A DNA stretch of 64,000 bases. It comes from Ciborinia camelliae (lineage: Eukaryota > Ascomycota > Leotiomycetes > Helotiales > Sclerotiniaceae). The stretch is from contig JANPYM010000008.1 of assembly GCA_025890175.1 (NCBI GenBank), forward strand, positions 2,023,650 to 2,087,649, read 5' to 3'. This document shows, piece by piece, positions 11,832-25,601 of this stretch (its first letter is position 1; each line of letters starts with the position of its first letter). Below the pieces are notes generated by a model. The model made no database searches, was not told the origin of the DNA, and saw only the letters and a list, made by a program, of their open reading frames with translations. Made by a program: the position numbers and the translations under genes.

Positions 11832-12173
11832 TCATAAGCCCATACCCCCCAATACAATCATGCTACCAAGAATGATGCCCACAACGTTGTTCGGGATGAG
11901 ATTGAAGATTATCTGGTCAGCATTGATGCCCGACTTGATGCCCAAGTAGATACCCAAGGAGACAGACGAGACGATGATCAAAACGATGCTCAGTGCTCGA
12001 ACCCGGCGGCTCTGAATTGCGGCCTGAGGAGTTTCCTTTCGAAGCTCATTGTTTTGAACCAGCTGCTCTCTCGAGATATCGCCCAAGTCAGCCATATCGT
12101 CTTTTTGAAGGGAGGATTGATTTGTTTTGACTGTTTCGAGTGTGGTTTGAGGATTATGAATAACCTTGGTCAT
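11832..12173 (-). CDS. small two-helix membrane protein, function unknown
   Basis: A 113-aa intronless frame starts at an ATG (12173) and ends in TGA. Residues 1-55 are polar and rich in Gln, Asn and Asp. Residues about 59-79 form a strong hydrophobic segment (core SIVLIIVSSVSLGIYLGI), preceded by the basic RRVR, which favours a cytosolic N-terminus. A second segment near the C-terminus (VVGIILGSMIVLGGMGL) ends the protein. I do not recognise the family. Codon use and base composition are ordinary, unlike the transposon whose end lies 181 bp from its stop codon. Five to six 10-bp repeats lie about 180 bp upstream of the start. It may be a genuine orphan or a remnant of a longer gene; no expression evidence is visible. 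Confidence 0.55.
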   Translation of the reverse strand: MTKVIHNPQTTLETVKTNQSSLQKDDMADLGDISREQLVQNNELRKETPQAAIQSRRVRALSIVLIIVSSVSLGIYLGIKSGINADQIIFNLIPNNVVGIILGSMIVLGGMGL

Positions 12174-12350
12174 CTTGTAATAAAGGGATTGAGTTGATGG
12201 TAATGAGGGGTTGAATATTTGAAGAGTATAGGATTGATCAAGTGATGAAGATCAGTGTGGTTGTAAATAAAGATAATTGATCTTGAAAAGTTGAAGTCTT
12301 TTAAACGATTTATTGATAGTACTGCCGCCTTTCCTTATCATTAGTGTAAA

Positions 12351-12405
12351 ATATTGAACTGTATTGAACTGTATTAAAGTGTATTGAACCGTATTGAACT
12401 GTTTT
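12351..12405 (+). repeat. 10-bp tandem repeat upstream of the small membrane-protein gene
   Basis: Units such as GTATTGAACT repeat head to tail five to six times with small variations (GTATTAAAGT, GTATTGAACC). The 10-bp period is one DNA turn, so the copies face the same side of the helix. A regulatory role is possible but unproven. Confidence 0.7.
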
Positions 12406-15400
12406 AAGGTCAACAGATAGATTACAAGACATTGTCCTTCGAGGAGATGCAAACACCTCAAACATTCCACACTGTTGATTGGGCATTTTTGTTGCTATGA
12501 GTATGGGATGTGGGAATGTAGAAAGAGTGGAGAGAGACTGTTCTGGATACAATTTATCAACCCAGTGGTAAAAAAACGTAACAACTGATGGTGAAAAAGA
12601 AGAGTCAACGCGAATAACAATTCCTATTCAAAAAGACTCTGGCTTCTCAATAAAATGGATCTCAAAACCATGAAGCACCATAATGCCATCAACTTATTGG
12701 GTAATCTTGTCCACCATCCTCTCTATGCTTCTATTACTGTGAGAAAAAGTTACTTCTTCTAAGGAATAAGAATGAAGTATTTATATAGAATAGTGAAACA
12801 AGATTGGAAATAAAATAGGATTTGGGCGATAGTCATATTAATTTTCATCAACCATCATACCATGGAAGAACTTCAGAAAGTAGTATATATATCATATAAT
12901 CCCTTCTCCTAGCAGCTTATTCTGATACACAAACTCTATTTGCAATGAGTGAAAAGCGTCTGGCTACCAGTGTATGTTAGCATGCGATGTTCCTTAAAAG
13001 AAAAGGGGCTGGAAGAGAATGGAGAGTGGAACGGTGGGTAGTACTAATTTTCTTAAAATCGAAGGATAGGCAAGGAAACAAAAGCATGAGTGATAACTTA
13101 TGGAATATCTTAGAATGCGGTATCTCTTTTTTGACACACATCTGGGTCCTGTAGCCTCTGTTATCAAGAAATGATCGAGGGGATTTAATACATCTCGATG
13201 GATTTACTTCTTGTATACAGGTTCAGTGAGCCACTCTTTGGGATGGGGGAGGGGCAAATATCCTTCAACTTAGCCGAGGAAGCCATATTTCTTAGAGCGA
13301 TGGATTAGTCTTGTAGCAAATTATTGCACGATTTGACTAATAGGGTATCTTCTTCAAATGCATTGATGTTGGAAAAATAAACCGAATAAACAATTGCGCA
13401 TGAAATGATTGGTCACGGTGCAGTTGCATTGGAACTCTATGTACTTGATATTACCAGCTGAATAGTGACGGTCAGACGAACAGATGGGCATGGATAATTC
13501 GGATTGAACATTGCATTTTTGATACATAGGAGTAGGTATTCGTGAAAAAGCATTGCCCGAAACTATATTTTCAATACTGATGCCCAAGTATCATGATACA
13601 TGAGCGCCGCTCAATTGACTGGAGTCATCAATGCATCAGATGACAATACTTCCAGTATGAACATGAGGAGTCGAACCCATTCACATCATGTTGATGATTA
13701 GAAGACGATTCCTCAAAACGACAATAAGAAAGTACCGTAATCCCCCAACGACGAGCACTCCATCGATCCAGCAAGCATTGAAAACTTGCAGAAAATCAAC
13801 AGCTCATATAGATAGATACATATCCTTTCATCATCAAATAACCTGAGTACTGACTTCTTGCTTTCTCTGAAATTTCAGTGGAATTAATTCTTCTCTGAGC
13901 GCATCAAAGCACGGTGACTCGAACTATCACTGATAGACCCAGTCTGACCCGAAATTTGCAGATCTGCAACCTCTACTGCGGTACCATATAGATCTGATAT
14001 CCTCTCAAATCGCTTCGACTCAGATTCAAATCACCACATCCCCGCCTCCTTCCTCCCAACTTGGGATATTTTGCGAAGCGAGCTACAAAGGAAATTTTGA
14101 TGACTCGAGAATTTGCAACTCGGTATATGAAGTCTTTGCTGCATCTTAAGTTTCAATGAATTCCAGTTCTTTCTCTCTTCCCCAGTTTTTTCTTCTAATC
14201 GAGGACCGGTAGCCATCTTTATCGTCTCGATCTACTGCGCCTCTTCTTGGGAATCCCTACTCTTCGAAAGATCCCCCATCATTTATATTTCCATAAAAGC
14301 CATTGCAAGCAAGACCATGCTCGCTTGCTTCTCGCCCTTCCGTTGATTCGGGTACCAATTGCCAAGTTTAGGGAAACAAAGTCAACAAACTGCTCTGCGA
14401 TAAACGCGCACGCGGCTCGTGTAACCCTTTCTCCGTCCTCGTATGATTTCTTTTGATTGTGATCGGAGCGAGCGGCTGCACTCTTCAGCCAGCCCAGGAT
14501 CTTTGACTGTAGCCCCTTAGTAGCAGTACTCCGTACTAAGAATATCGCCTCACCGAAACCATCTTCCCTCCCTTTCTCCCATTCTAGAGCAATAAGTTAA
14601 TAAATAACAAAAATCCCGCTATACACCACCATTCCCAAGATGCGGGTGAAGAAATGATAAATCCCATCAATTAATCCATGAGACGCGAATCATATTTTGC
14701 GTTCTATAAGGGTTCTAGAAGTGAGTGAGTCACATTCAAGAATCCCAAGACCCCGTGTATCGGATTCATCTCATGTCATGTCATGATTGCTTTTTTCTCG
14801 GGACGGACGGATGGATGGATGGAATTAGGTGTGTTGTGGCTGGGCGTGGGGTATGCTGAATATTTCGGCTCGGTTCCGCCCCTTCATTTTTTTGGGTCAG
14901 CTTTGTTTCATCTGTTATCTAACTCCCAATTATGATAAACAATCGCGTAAAAGTTCAGCAATATCAATATCATCAATTGGAAAAACTGAATCTACTATGT
15001 ATATACAGGACTACACTGACTGTATAGTTAGTACCTATGAAAGATCCAAATCCAAACCCAAATTCCGGATGGTCTTCCGCTCACAGGAAGGAACTCCCTC
15101 CCTCACTCCGTAGGTACAGAATAGAAACCCCTGAATCAGTATATGGCACGTGCTAGCGTACCCGCACTCTTAAACTTTCTGTTTTAACTTTTAAGGCAAG
15201 GTAAGGGTAATGAACACATGGATCATCTGGAGACCATAGCTCCCTCCTTCATTTGTTCATTTTTCCTGCCTTGGGTTTCGTTTATTCATTCGTTCATTTA
15301 TTCAAGGAAAGATATCCGACTCCGACAGTACCCTCGACACCTACCCAATAGTATACGGAGTATAATAATATGATATAATATGATAGGCCCGATATGACAA

Positions 15401-18400
15401 CCTCAAGGCCCAAGAAAAAGAACCGAAGGCTTAAGACTAGGGTTGAAAATCGGTTGTGCCGTTTCCGTTTCCATTGTTGGATGGGGGTGTGTGAAGGGGG
15501 ATTGTGAGTGGCGCTGATACTCAAATAAGCTCAAACAATATTGTGATATTGAACCGTGACTTTTCTCAAGTATCGTCGTGCTATGAGTTGGTACATAATA
15601 CAAAATTGTCCCAAAAAGACGCCATACATAAGGACATCTCATGCGCAGCAAATCGAAATGAATCATCTAGACCTAAAGCAATCGCCGCCGTATAGAATTG
15701 TAATTTTTTCGATACTTCAAGCTTGTAAGTTGCATATTATGCCGGAAGCCTTTTTGCAATTTTTATGAATAACATGTAAGATTACTTTTATACTTTGATT
15801 TGAATCGTAATCAATCGTACGATTAGGCAGGTACCATTAATCTAGAACTTGGAGAATAGAGTTTTTGGAAACGTGAAAATTCTATGGTACGGACTTGCGA
15901 TGGATCATGGATGATGATGGCTATGATGATATGGCTCCATAGCAAAAAGGATTTCTTGGGACGAATAGCGTCATTGTACATTCTTGACATTCTGGACAGA
16001 CATTCTTGATATTTGGGATTTGAAATTTGAATACTGTACTCCTCGAGTGAGATAAGACGTACCGTAATCTGGGTCCCTTTGAAGTTTGAAGGTACTGTAC
16101 CTAGATAGGTTAAATACTGGTTAGCCTATATTGATATATGATCAACAAACAATTCTCTCATTTTTATCATGCATGCGCCGCGGACATATCGATATCGTGC
16201 CATACCATTCTTGCTTTCAAACCCAGATTATGGAACGATATGTGCATGAAGTCAGAGCGTGGATGTGCCAATAGGTTACCAAATCCCTTCTTTTGAAATC
16301 AATGATGCAATAAAATAGTTGATAGTCACGGAGTATAGCATGTGTCAATATCTCAAGGGAGGAGGTCGGGGATGAGCGTCGATGTGATGCGATGCAATGT
16401 TCTTTACTGCGGTGAGTACTTTGGTATGTAGTATGGATACTGTACAATAGGAACATTTTTCTTTCTGGTATTCGGGGAAAATATTGCCGGTTCCCTTCTT
16501 GGTGTAAATGCATCGTATCGTATCGTATCGTATCGTGATTTCGATTCGTTTTATACCCTGAGAATTGCCTGTTTGGGAATTTCTTGGGTACTACATACCC
16601 TATCTGTATGGAGCCCGGATATACACAGGAGATGTTCTGGGCCCTTGTTGAAGAGGATGTGATGAACTTATGTATGGAGTATGTATTGTGTATGTTACGG
16701 CGTATGTACGAAGGTTCCATTGTGATACCGTTGAATGCAATGCGAGTGTGGATGGAAAGTGTGTTGGCGCAGATTACTGTTACTGATTAATGACTGGTCC
16801 CGATGAATTCGGATGGAAGCATGAGCATGCTGAAAACATGTTCACGTAATGTATGCCAGTGTACTGTACCTAGGCTGGCTGGGTATGTAATACGACAACC
16901 TTGGTACATACATATATATATGACTTCTGTGATACATCCTTGGGCTAAGCTGAAGGAGAGGTGGGATGTTTCTGAACTCCGCAGATGAGATGAAAATTAT
17001 TCCAATATAGAATCGGCAATTGAATCTATTGCATTTGCCGATCTCTGTGATTCTTTCGAAGAAACTCACTCTTGTCTATCATTCAATACAGACTCCAGAC
17101 TCCAGTATTGGATATTGGAAATTGTAGGGAGACAGACAGGCCATGGGTAGGTATGAACTCGTACATGCTCCGTACATGAGTATCTAACAAGACATGAAGA
17201 AACACGCAACCGACTCATTTTATACACACCCACATACCACGATGCAGGGAAATGCCAAGGCTGTTGAACAAATAAATAAAGCTTACACGAACATTTTTAT
17301 TTTCCCTGGAAGATCCAATGCCATGGACCGAAATCAAGTACCGGATGATGAAATCTCCCCCGTGTTATGTATGCTATGCAGTCTTCATCTACGGGTTTGT
17401 TGATCACGAATCATTTCATTCCATGCATGATACTCTGAGACTCTGACAGAGAATTTGATGACTGTCACTTGGTGTCAAATTACGATTGACAATTATTTTG
17501 ACAGCTTACTTTCCTGTGTGACCCGTCACCCCCTTCATCTTTTTCCGCCGGGTTAGGTGGGGTTGTCGGTCGATCAAATCAGCGCTCGTTCCATCGAATA
17601 GATTTATCAGGGGTTTTACTTTTTACCGTTGGGTGGGATGGGATGGGGGATGGGACTGAGTGGGCTCCACGGGATTGTCGTTCCGTATGCATGGTCATGG
17701 TGAACAGGTAATTGATATCCCGGTATAGATCCGTAGAAATCTTTCCAGTTTTGAAAGTTGATTCATACCTACTTTATACTTTTGAGGTGATGTCAACTGG
17801 TATTTCGAGAGTCGATATTGATGCAAGTATTTGGGGAAAGAGGAAAATATTTGAAGAGTGGAGTTTGTCTACTCTCAATCACTCATCGACGGATACCGGT
17901 ATTTTCCTACAATCCATACCCATCAACCAGGATTGATAGATTTCGTGGGTCAGTAGGTCTGGACACCTTTGACTAGATGGAGAATAGCTTCTTGGAATGA
18001 ATGCTTGTAAATTATCCTTGACATGCCTATTTAGTGGTTCCGCGCCGTCGATGGCATAACGGGCACCAAAAAAAACCCTAGCTACTAGGTATCTTACCTT
18101 TTGCATATGATTGATTTCCTTTCCAATTAATAAGTAAATTGTACTCTGATATTAAGATTTGCCGCGCGCTGATGAATATTATTGATCATGATGATGGGCT
18201 TTTAGATATTAATGGCAATCAAAAAGAATCATTCGACGAGGGCTGTTCATTTGATTTTGAATCATTAAGATAAGAAACAATTAGTTGTCTTAAGAATTTC
18301 TTGATGAAGGGGGAATAACCTCATTCGTTTAATCATCTACCTACCTAGTAGCTACAACCGCCAACATGATCAGATATCAAAATCCGGAAAACACGGCCCA

Positions 18401-20622
18401 GGAAATCTATCTACCCAGTAAAAGAATTCCATCATATCGGCCAACGTTTTCTGCAGCTGTCCAAATTTGCAAATCCACCATACATACCTACCTAGCTTTT
18501 CTCATGGTTCTCGAATCTCGACCCATAGCAAAAATATCTCGTTGATGTTTACCCTGGGGAATATCACACTACCAATAACAGAGGCTTGTCAAATCAAATC
18601 AAATCCTTGACAACCAAGTTGAACCAATTCAACTCTTCACGGGTTGCACTTGGGTGCCTACCTATCTATCACCGATATATCGAATCCACAACTACCCATT
18701 CTTAGGGATTGTGAACGGCAGCCCTCTTTATTAACTACATTACTTTTCTACGGATATTGAACTTATTCTGTATCTCTTTACACGTTGTACATTGATACTC
18801 GGGGAATCGGAGCCTTCTGGAATTTAGGTGTCTCTCTTCCGTATGATATCTACCGACTCAGAGAGAATCCAAATCTGAATAGACCCACCATTGCCGGGTC
18901 AAACTTCAAATCTACAAAGAGTGAAAAAAGTACCCCGGTATTTTATCCATACAGAAACACGGGGGGGGACCAAAATTGTACTTGTACATCCAACCACACC
19001 ATCTACATCTACAAACAAATAAACTACTACACTAGGTTTACTCCTCTTAGAAAGTCATCCTTCAAGTCAATCCTCCTCCTCTACCCCCCCTTCCTCTGGA
19101 ACAAACCCTTTCTAAATCCTTCAAAACTAAACGAATCGAACGATATTACACTACACCTGCATACAAACGACTTTTAGACCACACCTAAATCGATCATAAG
19201 TACAGTATCAACTATTCAACAAAACCCCCTCCTTGATTCGATGCGTGTCAGCATTGAAATATTTATATCCTGAGGAAAGTAGGAGGAGGAGTCGAGTTAA
19301 ATCGATCTCAAGTTGTCTTTTCATTGAACCAAGGGTGTGGTTGTTTGTGTAACTTTTCTTGCAACCCAAAAAATATACAGTTGGAGTTCGGGACCGAATC
19401 CGAAAATACGAGTACTCAGTGCTCACACCCCTCTCACCTCTCACCTCTCACCCCTGAACCTCAAATACTTTCGACTCCTCTCGATCTATACACCGGCCGG
19501 GTATTGTCAGCATAAAAAGCCAGAGAGACCGATTCTATCTACATTCGCACCCATGGTCACATTCATACTGTACAGTCAATATAGTCAATCTCGCAATAGC
19601 TTGGTTGAAACATCCATAGCTACCTCAAATCTCCCCTCACCACTTTAACATTCATCTTACTATCACATACATCTACTCCAGTATCTTACCTCATTATTCA
19701 TCTCACGGTACCCATACAAATTCCAGCAAATCCAGCAAATCCACAAACGCAATACCAAGCATCAAGCATCAAGCATTAAGCATTACCTATTATTCGGAAA
19801 CTATTAAGCCCCCACATTATTACTTTTGACATTTTTGACTCTTGTCCCGTCTATCTGGAACGCTGCCTCGCTGGCTCGCTAATTTCCAATCATCCATCCC
19901 ATCCCATCTCCTCTTCTTCAACCGACATATCAAATTGTCTGAGCGTATCCCATTATCCCATCCCATTATCCTATCCCATCCCATCCCAGCCCATCCCAAT
20001 CCCAATCCACAGAGGTTCCACAAACTATCCAATATCCAGATTCCAAACTATAGGATTACGGTATAAGATTTCACCAGCTGAACCCGAATTTATTCAATCG
20101 ATTCCATAAAGAGTTCCCCATCAAGAGTCTTGACAAGGACATACACCACATACTCCTAGGTATACTACCTCGAGGTGCCATTCTATTATAACTTTTATAT
20201 CTTGTCATACCATTATTCGAGACAATTATTACCACTCAAATTACTCCATACAACCTTTCAAATCCTCCCAAAAGAATTTTGGGAAGACACAACATATAAT
20301 TATCGCGATTTTTCCCTGTATACCGGTACATTGGTTCCGAGCGCACGAGGTGGACGATCGATTGAAGTTTAATCGGGGTGTCACTGTACGCAAGAGGGAT
20401 TCTATAAGGAGATTAATACGCCACCGAGGAAATTTTTATGAAGGAGATATAAATTATAATTGATGGATGGAGTATTACTTGTTTTGAAGCTTTCGGATTC
20501 TACCTCGTAGTCGACATTTTGAACATTTTCAATATTCCTTTGGTCGTTACGAATAAGTTCATGACACAATTCCAAGGGATCGACAAAGACATATCATATT
20601 CTAAAATATCTCCCCCGCAACA
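12406..20622. other. 8-kb gene-free stretch of ordinary composition
   Basis: No frame here shows a domain, a plausible intron-joined gene or an RNA gene. Longer frames (for example minus 16217-16720 and plus 18785-19177) have compositions expected by chance. Simple repeats occur, such as ATCGT at 16512 and CCCAT-type repeats near 19900-20000. The last few hundred bases presumably hold the promoter of the gene starting at 20623. Confidence 0.45.
16512..16536 (+). repeat. (ATCGT)5 microsatellite
   Basis: Five perfect copies of a pentanucleotide in non-coding DNA. Confidence 0.9.
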
Positions 20623-21886
20623 ATGAGTTCTTCAGCGCAAGGAGCACCGGCAGGACCGGCCGCTGATAAAAAGAAAGGATTAAGTCGAGTTTTGGGAAGG
20701 ATGAAGTCTGTTTTAAGAAGAAGAAGGGATGGATCAAAAAGATTATCTTTTGCTGCTAAAACAGAAGGACCAAGGTAAGAAAGAATAAAAAGGAATAATT
20801 GTTTTTAATATCATTATTTATCATTGCATTTATTGATAGGTTAATTCTTAGTGTACCCGAGACCACAACACCAGCACTAATACCAACACCAGCGCCAGCG
20901 CCAACGCCAGAACCATTGAAGGAAACACCCGCTCCCGCCGCCGCCATCATCGAAACGAAACAAACCAAACAAAGCACCACTCCTAGCTCCCCTCAACCTA
21001 TAAAAGTATCCCGAGCCGAAATCAATGCCGAACGCGCTCGAAAATTAGGGGAACGATTTCAATTGCAAATCGAGCCTCATGAGTGGCAAACCCTTGCTGG
21101 GGAAACATATGCATGGAGAATTGAAAAACCGATTCGGATGAGAATCCATCGCACTTGTCATAAATGTAACACGACATACGGAGCCAATAAAATCTGTGCA
21201 AATTGCGAACATCCGAGATGTACCAAGTGTCCTCGGTATCCATTGAAGAAGGAGAAGGGAAAGACGACTATCGCTCCTACGGGTCCGGTTCCGGTCGAAG
21301 TCGATCGCGAATGGAAACCGGCTGAGAAGCTGGTTTTGACCTTGCCCAGTCATAAAATTGGCGGTCAACCTTTGGTGAGGAAGAAGCCCATGCAAAGGAT
21401 TAGGAGAACTTGTCATGAATGTTCTGCTATTTATTTGCCTGGGAGTAAAATCTGTACCACTTGTTCTCACACCCGCTGTGCTGATTGTCCACGGGATCCG
21501 TAAGTTCTCCCCATTTACTCCCTTTCATCTGCTTTCTTTTCTTCTTTATCCCCTTCCCAGACCCATAACTAACACCCCCTTCCCCAATATGTAGACCCAA
21601 GAAAAAGAAATACCCCGACGGCTACCCCGGTGATCAACCCTCGCCCACCATCAAAAAGTTCGCATGTCATAAATGTGATAAAACATATCCACACCTCGAT
21701 CCCTCGGATCCCAGCACACACGAACAACAAGAATGTCGTCGTTGTAAACATATCAAATGTGATATGTGTACGATAGCTCTCCCGAGAAAAGTCATCCCAG
21801 AACCCGATCCGGATGTGTTGAGAAGGGTCGAGGAGAAATTGAGGGGCTTGGCTATTAGAGCTCCGACTACTACTGCCGTTTACTGA
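20623..21886 (+). CDS. protein with three Cys/His (zinc-ribbon-like) repeats
   Basis: Three exons (20623-20774, 20840-21499, 21595-21886) give 367 aa. Both introns are GT-AG and frame-consistent; the earlier acceptor at 21560 would hit an in-frame TAG. Residues 1-51 are strongly basic (SRVLGRMKSVLRRRRDG) and 60-85 are Pro/Ala-rich. Three repeats follow the pattern CHxC, CxxC, H, CxxC: Cys157/160/170/173, His175, Cys178/181; Cys242/245/256/259, His261, Cys264/267; Cys295/298/318/321, His323, Cys326/329. Repeats 1 and 2 end in CPR. Repeat 3 has about ten extra residues between its first and second Cys pairs. The spacing suggests structural zinc. I do not recognise a named family; nucleic-acid or protein binding are both possible. 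Confidence 0.85.
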
Positions 21887-24800
21887 TTGGGTGAAGGGAG
21901 AAGAAAAGAAGGAGAAGATGTGGAAAACGTGGGAATTTGATTAACTTTTTACATAAGTTTTGCCATTTAGCATTTATTTCTTTCTTTGCATGACGGGGAT
22001 GGGCAAAATTGTCCTGTGTTGCTTTGAGTTTGAGTTTGTGGATTTGGATTTGGTTGGGAAATTCTTCAAAAGCATAGCATAGCATACCTAGCATAGCATG
22101 CATAAACGACGATACCGGTACGAGCGAGGTGATGATGCATCAGCGAGCTAGGCAGGTAGGCAGGCATCGATGCACTTTCTGAGTTGGATTTTCTTTTTCT
22201 CTTTTTGGGTGGGGTTGGTTGATACCTCTTTTTTTTTGTTTTGTATTTGGGCATATGCCGGTGATGGACTGGCCTGGGGAAGGAAAATGGGAAAATGGGC
22301 GAGGACGCGAATACAAAATGGGAAGTCTTCATATGGTGAAGGGAAAATGAATAAGGATGTGTTAAAAGTTATCCCTACCTGGGTATTCTATATATCATGA
22401 ATATAGCATAGCATAACATAGTAGCGGGGGGATAAATAGAAGCATACGAAATCTTTTATCCCTCTTGATTAATGGATCAATGAATTTGGATTTATAATTG
22501 ATGGTTTATTTTGTGTGTTGTTTTGGGGGAAGGGGGGCTTGTGATGATTTGGTGTGGGGTTGATGAGGTGGTGGGATGGTGAGAGATGGTGAGGATTTGA
22601 ATTTGAGATGAGATGAGTTGGGTTGATGATGGGGATGCAGAAAGAGTGGTTTGTTCAAGTCAGTGGATATGCATGATGTGATCTTATTCTTTTTGCTTGA
22701 ATCTTTATGAATGAATGGATGGATGGATCATCCGGGTTTGATTTGTTATTTTGAGGGTATTGTATTGTACAAGTGTATTATGAATGTTTTTTTTGGTTTT
22801 TTGGGGGTCATAGAGGGGTCCTAGACTGTGTACTCGGGGTTGGTCGTGATTGGTGGGTAAAGAGGGATGGAGATGAGAGATGGAGATGAGGGATGAGGGG
22901 AGAGGAAGGGTATAACTTAGAATATAATTATTCTGCCAGTGGGGAAAGGGCGTGCGGGATCTATAAAAGCGGAGTAGAGTGAGTTGAGAATGGATAGACT
23001 ATGGATAATAATAAAAAGGCCAAATCGGAGCTTCAAGTGCTAGAAGCTCGACTATTTTCTTCGGGAAGGGGCGGAATAGAGGTTTTGGGATCGGAGTATC
23101 GATGTCATGATGAGATGGCTAACTATGAGGAAGATAGGTCAGGGTTAGCTTGATTAGGTAAGTTGTTATTGTTACTGTTGTTATTTGTTGCGCTGAGGGT
23201 CGTTGCTATATTCTCTTGGTACGACGGCGAGCGAGTGCTGCGATGATAATGAGACAGTATAATTTGATAGCGAATCCTTGCCTCACTCACCTACTTATCC
23301 ATCCCAAAGTAGAGATGCGAAACCATGATATGATATCACAATAAAATCCCGGAGTTGATGGCACAGGCACCTATGATCTCCACGTTTGCTACGGCGACAT
23401 GTTAGTTGGCTGAGCGGCCAGGCCTTTTTTGAAGTTGGCTCTGGTTCTTCTTTCTTTTGGGGATTTTATAGTAGATGCTGGGGCGTTTGATTCGCTTGGA
23501 GGAGGAGTGGCGGGTGTGAGAAAGGAGCGCAGATACCTAGTTTTTGGTCTTGCATTAGGTCGTCTTGATTCTGGGAGAAATAGTATATAAAACCTACTCC
23601 ACACACACAGACTTGATAGTCATCTATTCTATCAAATTCAACCAAAAAATCTCCAGGTACGCAGGCTACTCACTACTTGTTATATATGTATACATGTACT
23701 CTATTATATGGAGAAGTTTTCTCATATTGGGAGGAGAAAAAATGGGAGTATAGTTTTAGGGGGTTAATTGTTGTTGCTGTGGCTTTTGGTGATAAATACC
23801 TATGTATCTGTTTTGGTCAGTGGTGATAGATGATACTCTGGTGACTATTGACAGTGAGAAGCCAATGTCTAAGACACAAGAGTGTATTCTCCATTCATGA
23901 TATATTGCAGCAGACTGCAGTACGTGCCCATCCCTATAACATGTAAGTTTGAAGAGTGCAGCAAATTTCATGATACCACCTCTTCAGTCTTTGCTTGAAT
24001 GTGTTGGTTTATATTATAGATTTAAACATGTCGATGCCTGGGTTTTTATATTGTTGAGTCTGAGAGAAATGTTAGGTTAGGGTTAGCAAAATATCAATCA
24101 GATTCACCCCAAAAGCCAGATTTACGTCGATTATTCTCGAGGAATAAATTTGGCATATAAAAAGGGGATCTCAAAATAGGTGGTTCTGAGATTCAATATG
24201 ATCAAAAACGCCAAAATGAGTTCTTTACATCACCGTCACGCTACCCTGGTAATATATTCCAGCTTTAAATAAGCATTAATCCAAGCCCATGTTCATTTTG
24301 GGTATTTGCTGCTTCAATGAGTAGAGAGAGATGGCTAAATCTCATAGTCGTTTTTTCTTTCCTTTCCTTTTGTTGTTGTTTGTCAGGTATTGAGGTGATT
24401 ATAGTTTCCCCGAAATAAGCAAAAACAAGCATCCTCGATGATCAACTAAAATCTCCAACTATAAAAGATACTGGCAGCGGGAAAGTTCTGTCCTTCAATC
24501 GCAGCGTTAATTTGGTTGGTAGGATTATCTTTCTAATCATCATAGTCTCGACCTCTGAGCTTCTATGTCATAAAGACTCGGGCATCCGGTTTCTACCAGC
24601 ACAATAGCTTGTAAAATTGGAATGGTGTTGTGAGTATTCAGTTTAATATTAGGATATTCGGGCTGTAGGGAGCTCTTATATAGATGGAAAGGGGGGGATA
24701 TTGAAGTGAATTTTGGAGGAATTACTAATATTCCAATGAGATTACCGAAATACCCGTTCCGGTCCGTGGAATTCTGAATAACCTAAGAGTATAAAAAAAT

Positions 24801-25601
24801 GTTTTGTGGCTAGTTTGTAAAATCCACATCATATAGACAGTCCATTAATCGATGACATGACCAGGTCTATACAAACACTGGAATGATTATACACTGGAAC
24901 TAGATTTTGGAAGGGACCTTGTGTTGGGAGAAGTGAGAAAAGAAGGGAAAAATTTGCCTCTTTGGGTGTGTAATCTAAAAGGGAAATGGCGAATGCTCTG
25001 TGCGTGTTGATGACATTATGTGCGACGATGATGATGATATAATTCGAGAATTTACGGCAGAACAAGTTTATCCTCCTCGACCGAAAGTTTTCAGGATGGG
25101 GAAAGAAAACAATCGTTATGAAGTCAGATTCGACGACAAAAAAGTCCAGGTATTATTATGTCTTCCCAAGTCCACCCTGGAGTTTTACGCTCATCATATT
25201 GATTCATCTTGTGGCTTGATATTAGGATATATATTTTCATATATAGAGTGGTAAGGAAATTGTCTGAATCGAACCGAGCTTAGATTTTGCAGTTGAAAGT
25301 TTTGAACTCAAAGTCTACTACAGGATGTCGATGTATAAAAGCCTGAGTTGGTAGAAATTTAATTGAGCAAAACGTAGAGAACCTATCAATTTTCATCGAT
25401 TTTCAAGAAAATGAAGTGAGGGGGAAACGAGGGCATGATGTTTTGTGTATGGATGGATCTATTTGATTTGGGAAGGTAATGGTTAGATTTCTTGTGTCGA
25501 TGAGCATGTGGAGCGATCACTGTAAGGAGAGAAATTCGATGATGATCATAATGATAATGTTAACGATACTAGAAAAACAGCGGTCAACTAGTTCTTCATT
25601 G
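21887..25601. other. gene-free stretch
   Basis: The 3' region of the Cys/His-repeat gene is followed by G/T-rich low-complexity DNA (22.3-23.1 kb). No frame shows a known domain. One acidic frame (plus, ATG at 25018, containing REFTAEQVYPPRPKVF and ending at a possible GTATTA donor near 25150) looks slightly more gene-like than its surroundings but cannot be joined to other exons. Confidence 0.4.

Noticed and set aside
13650..13720. tRNA-like segment on the minus strand (GGGTTCGACTCC plus CTTCTAATCA)
   Set aside because: It has a B-box match and an arginine-like anticodon context, but the T-stem does not pair, no A box is found and no acceptor stem can be closed.
16217..16720. 167-codon minus-strand frame
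   Set aside because: Composition (His, Tyr, Ser, Arg) and repeats look like chance; the plus strand contains a pentanucleotide repeat here.
18785..19177. 130-codon plus-strand frame
   Set aside because: No recognisable domain, and low-complexity poly-Tyr/Thr/Lys stretches.
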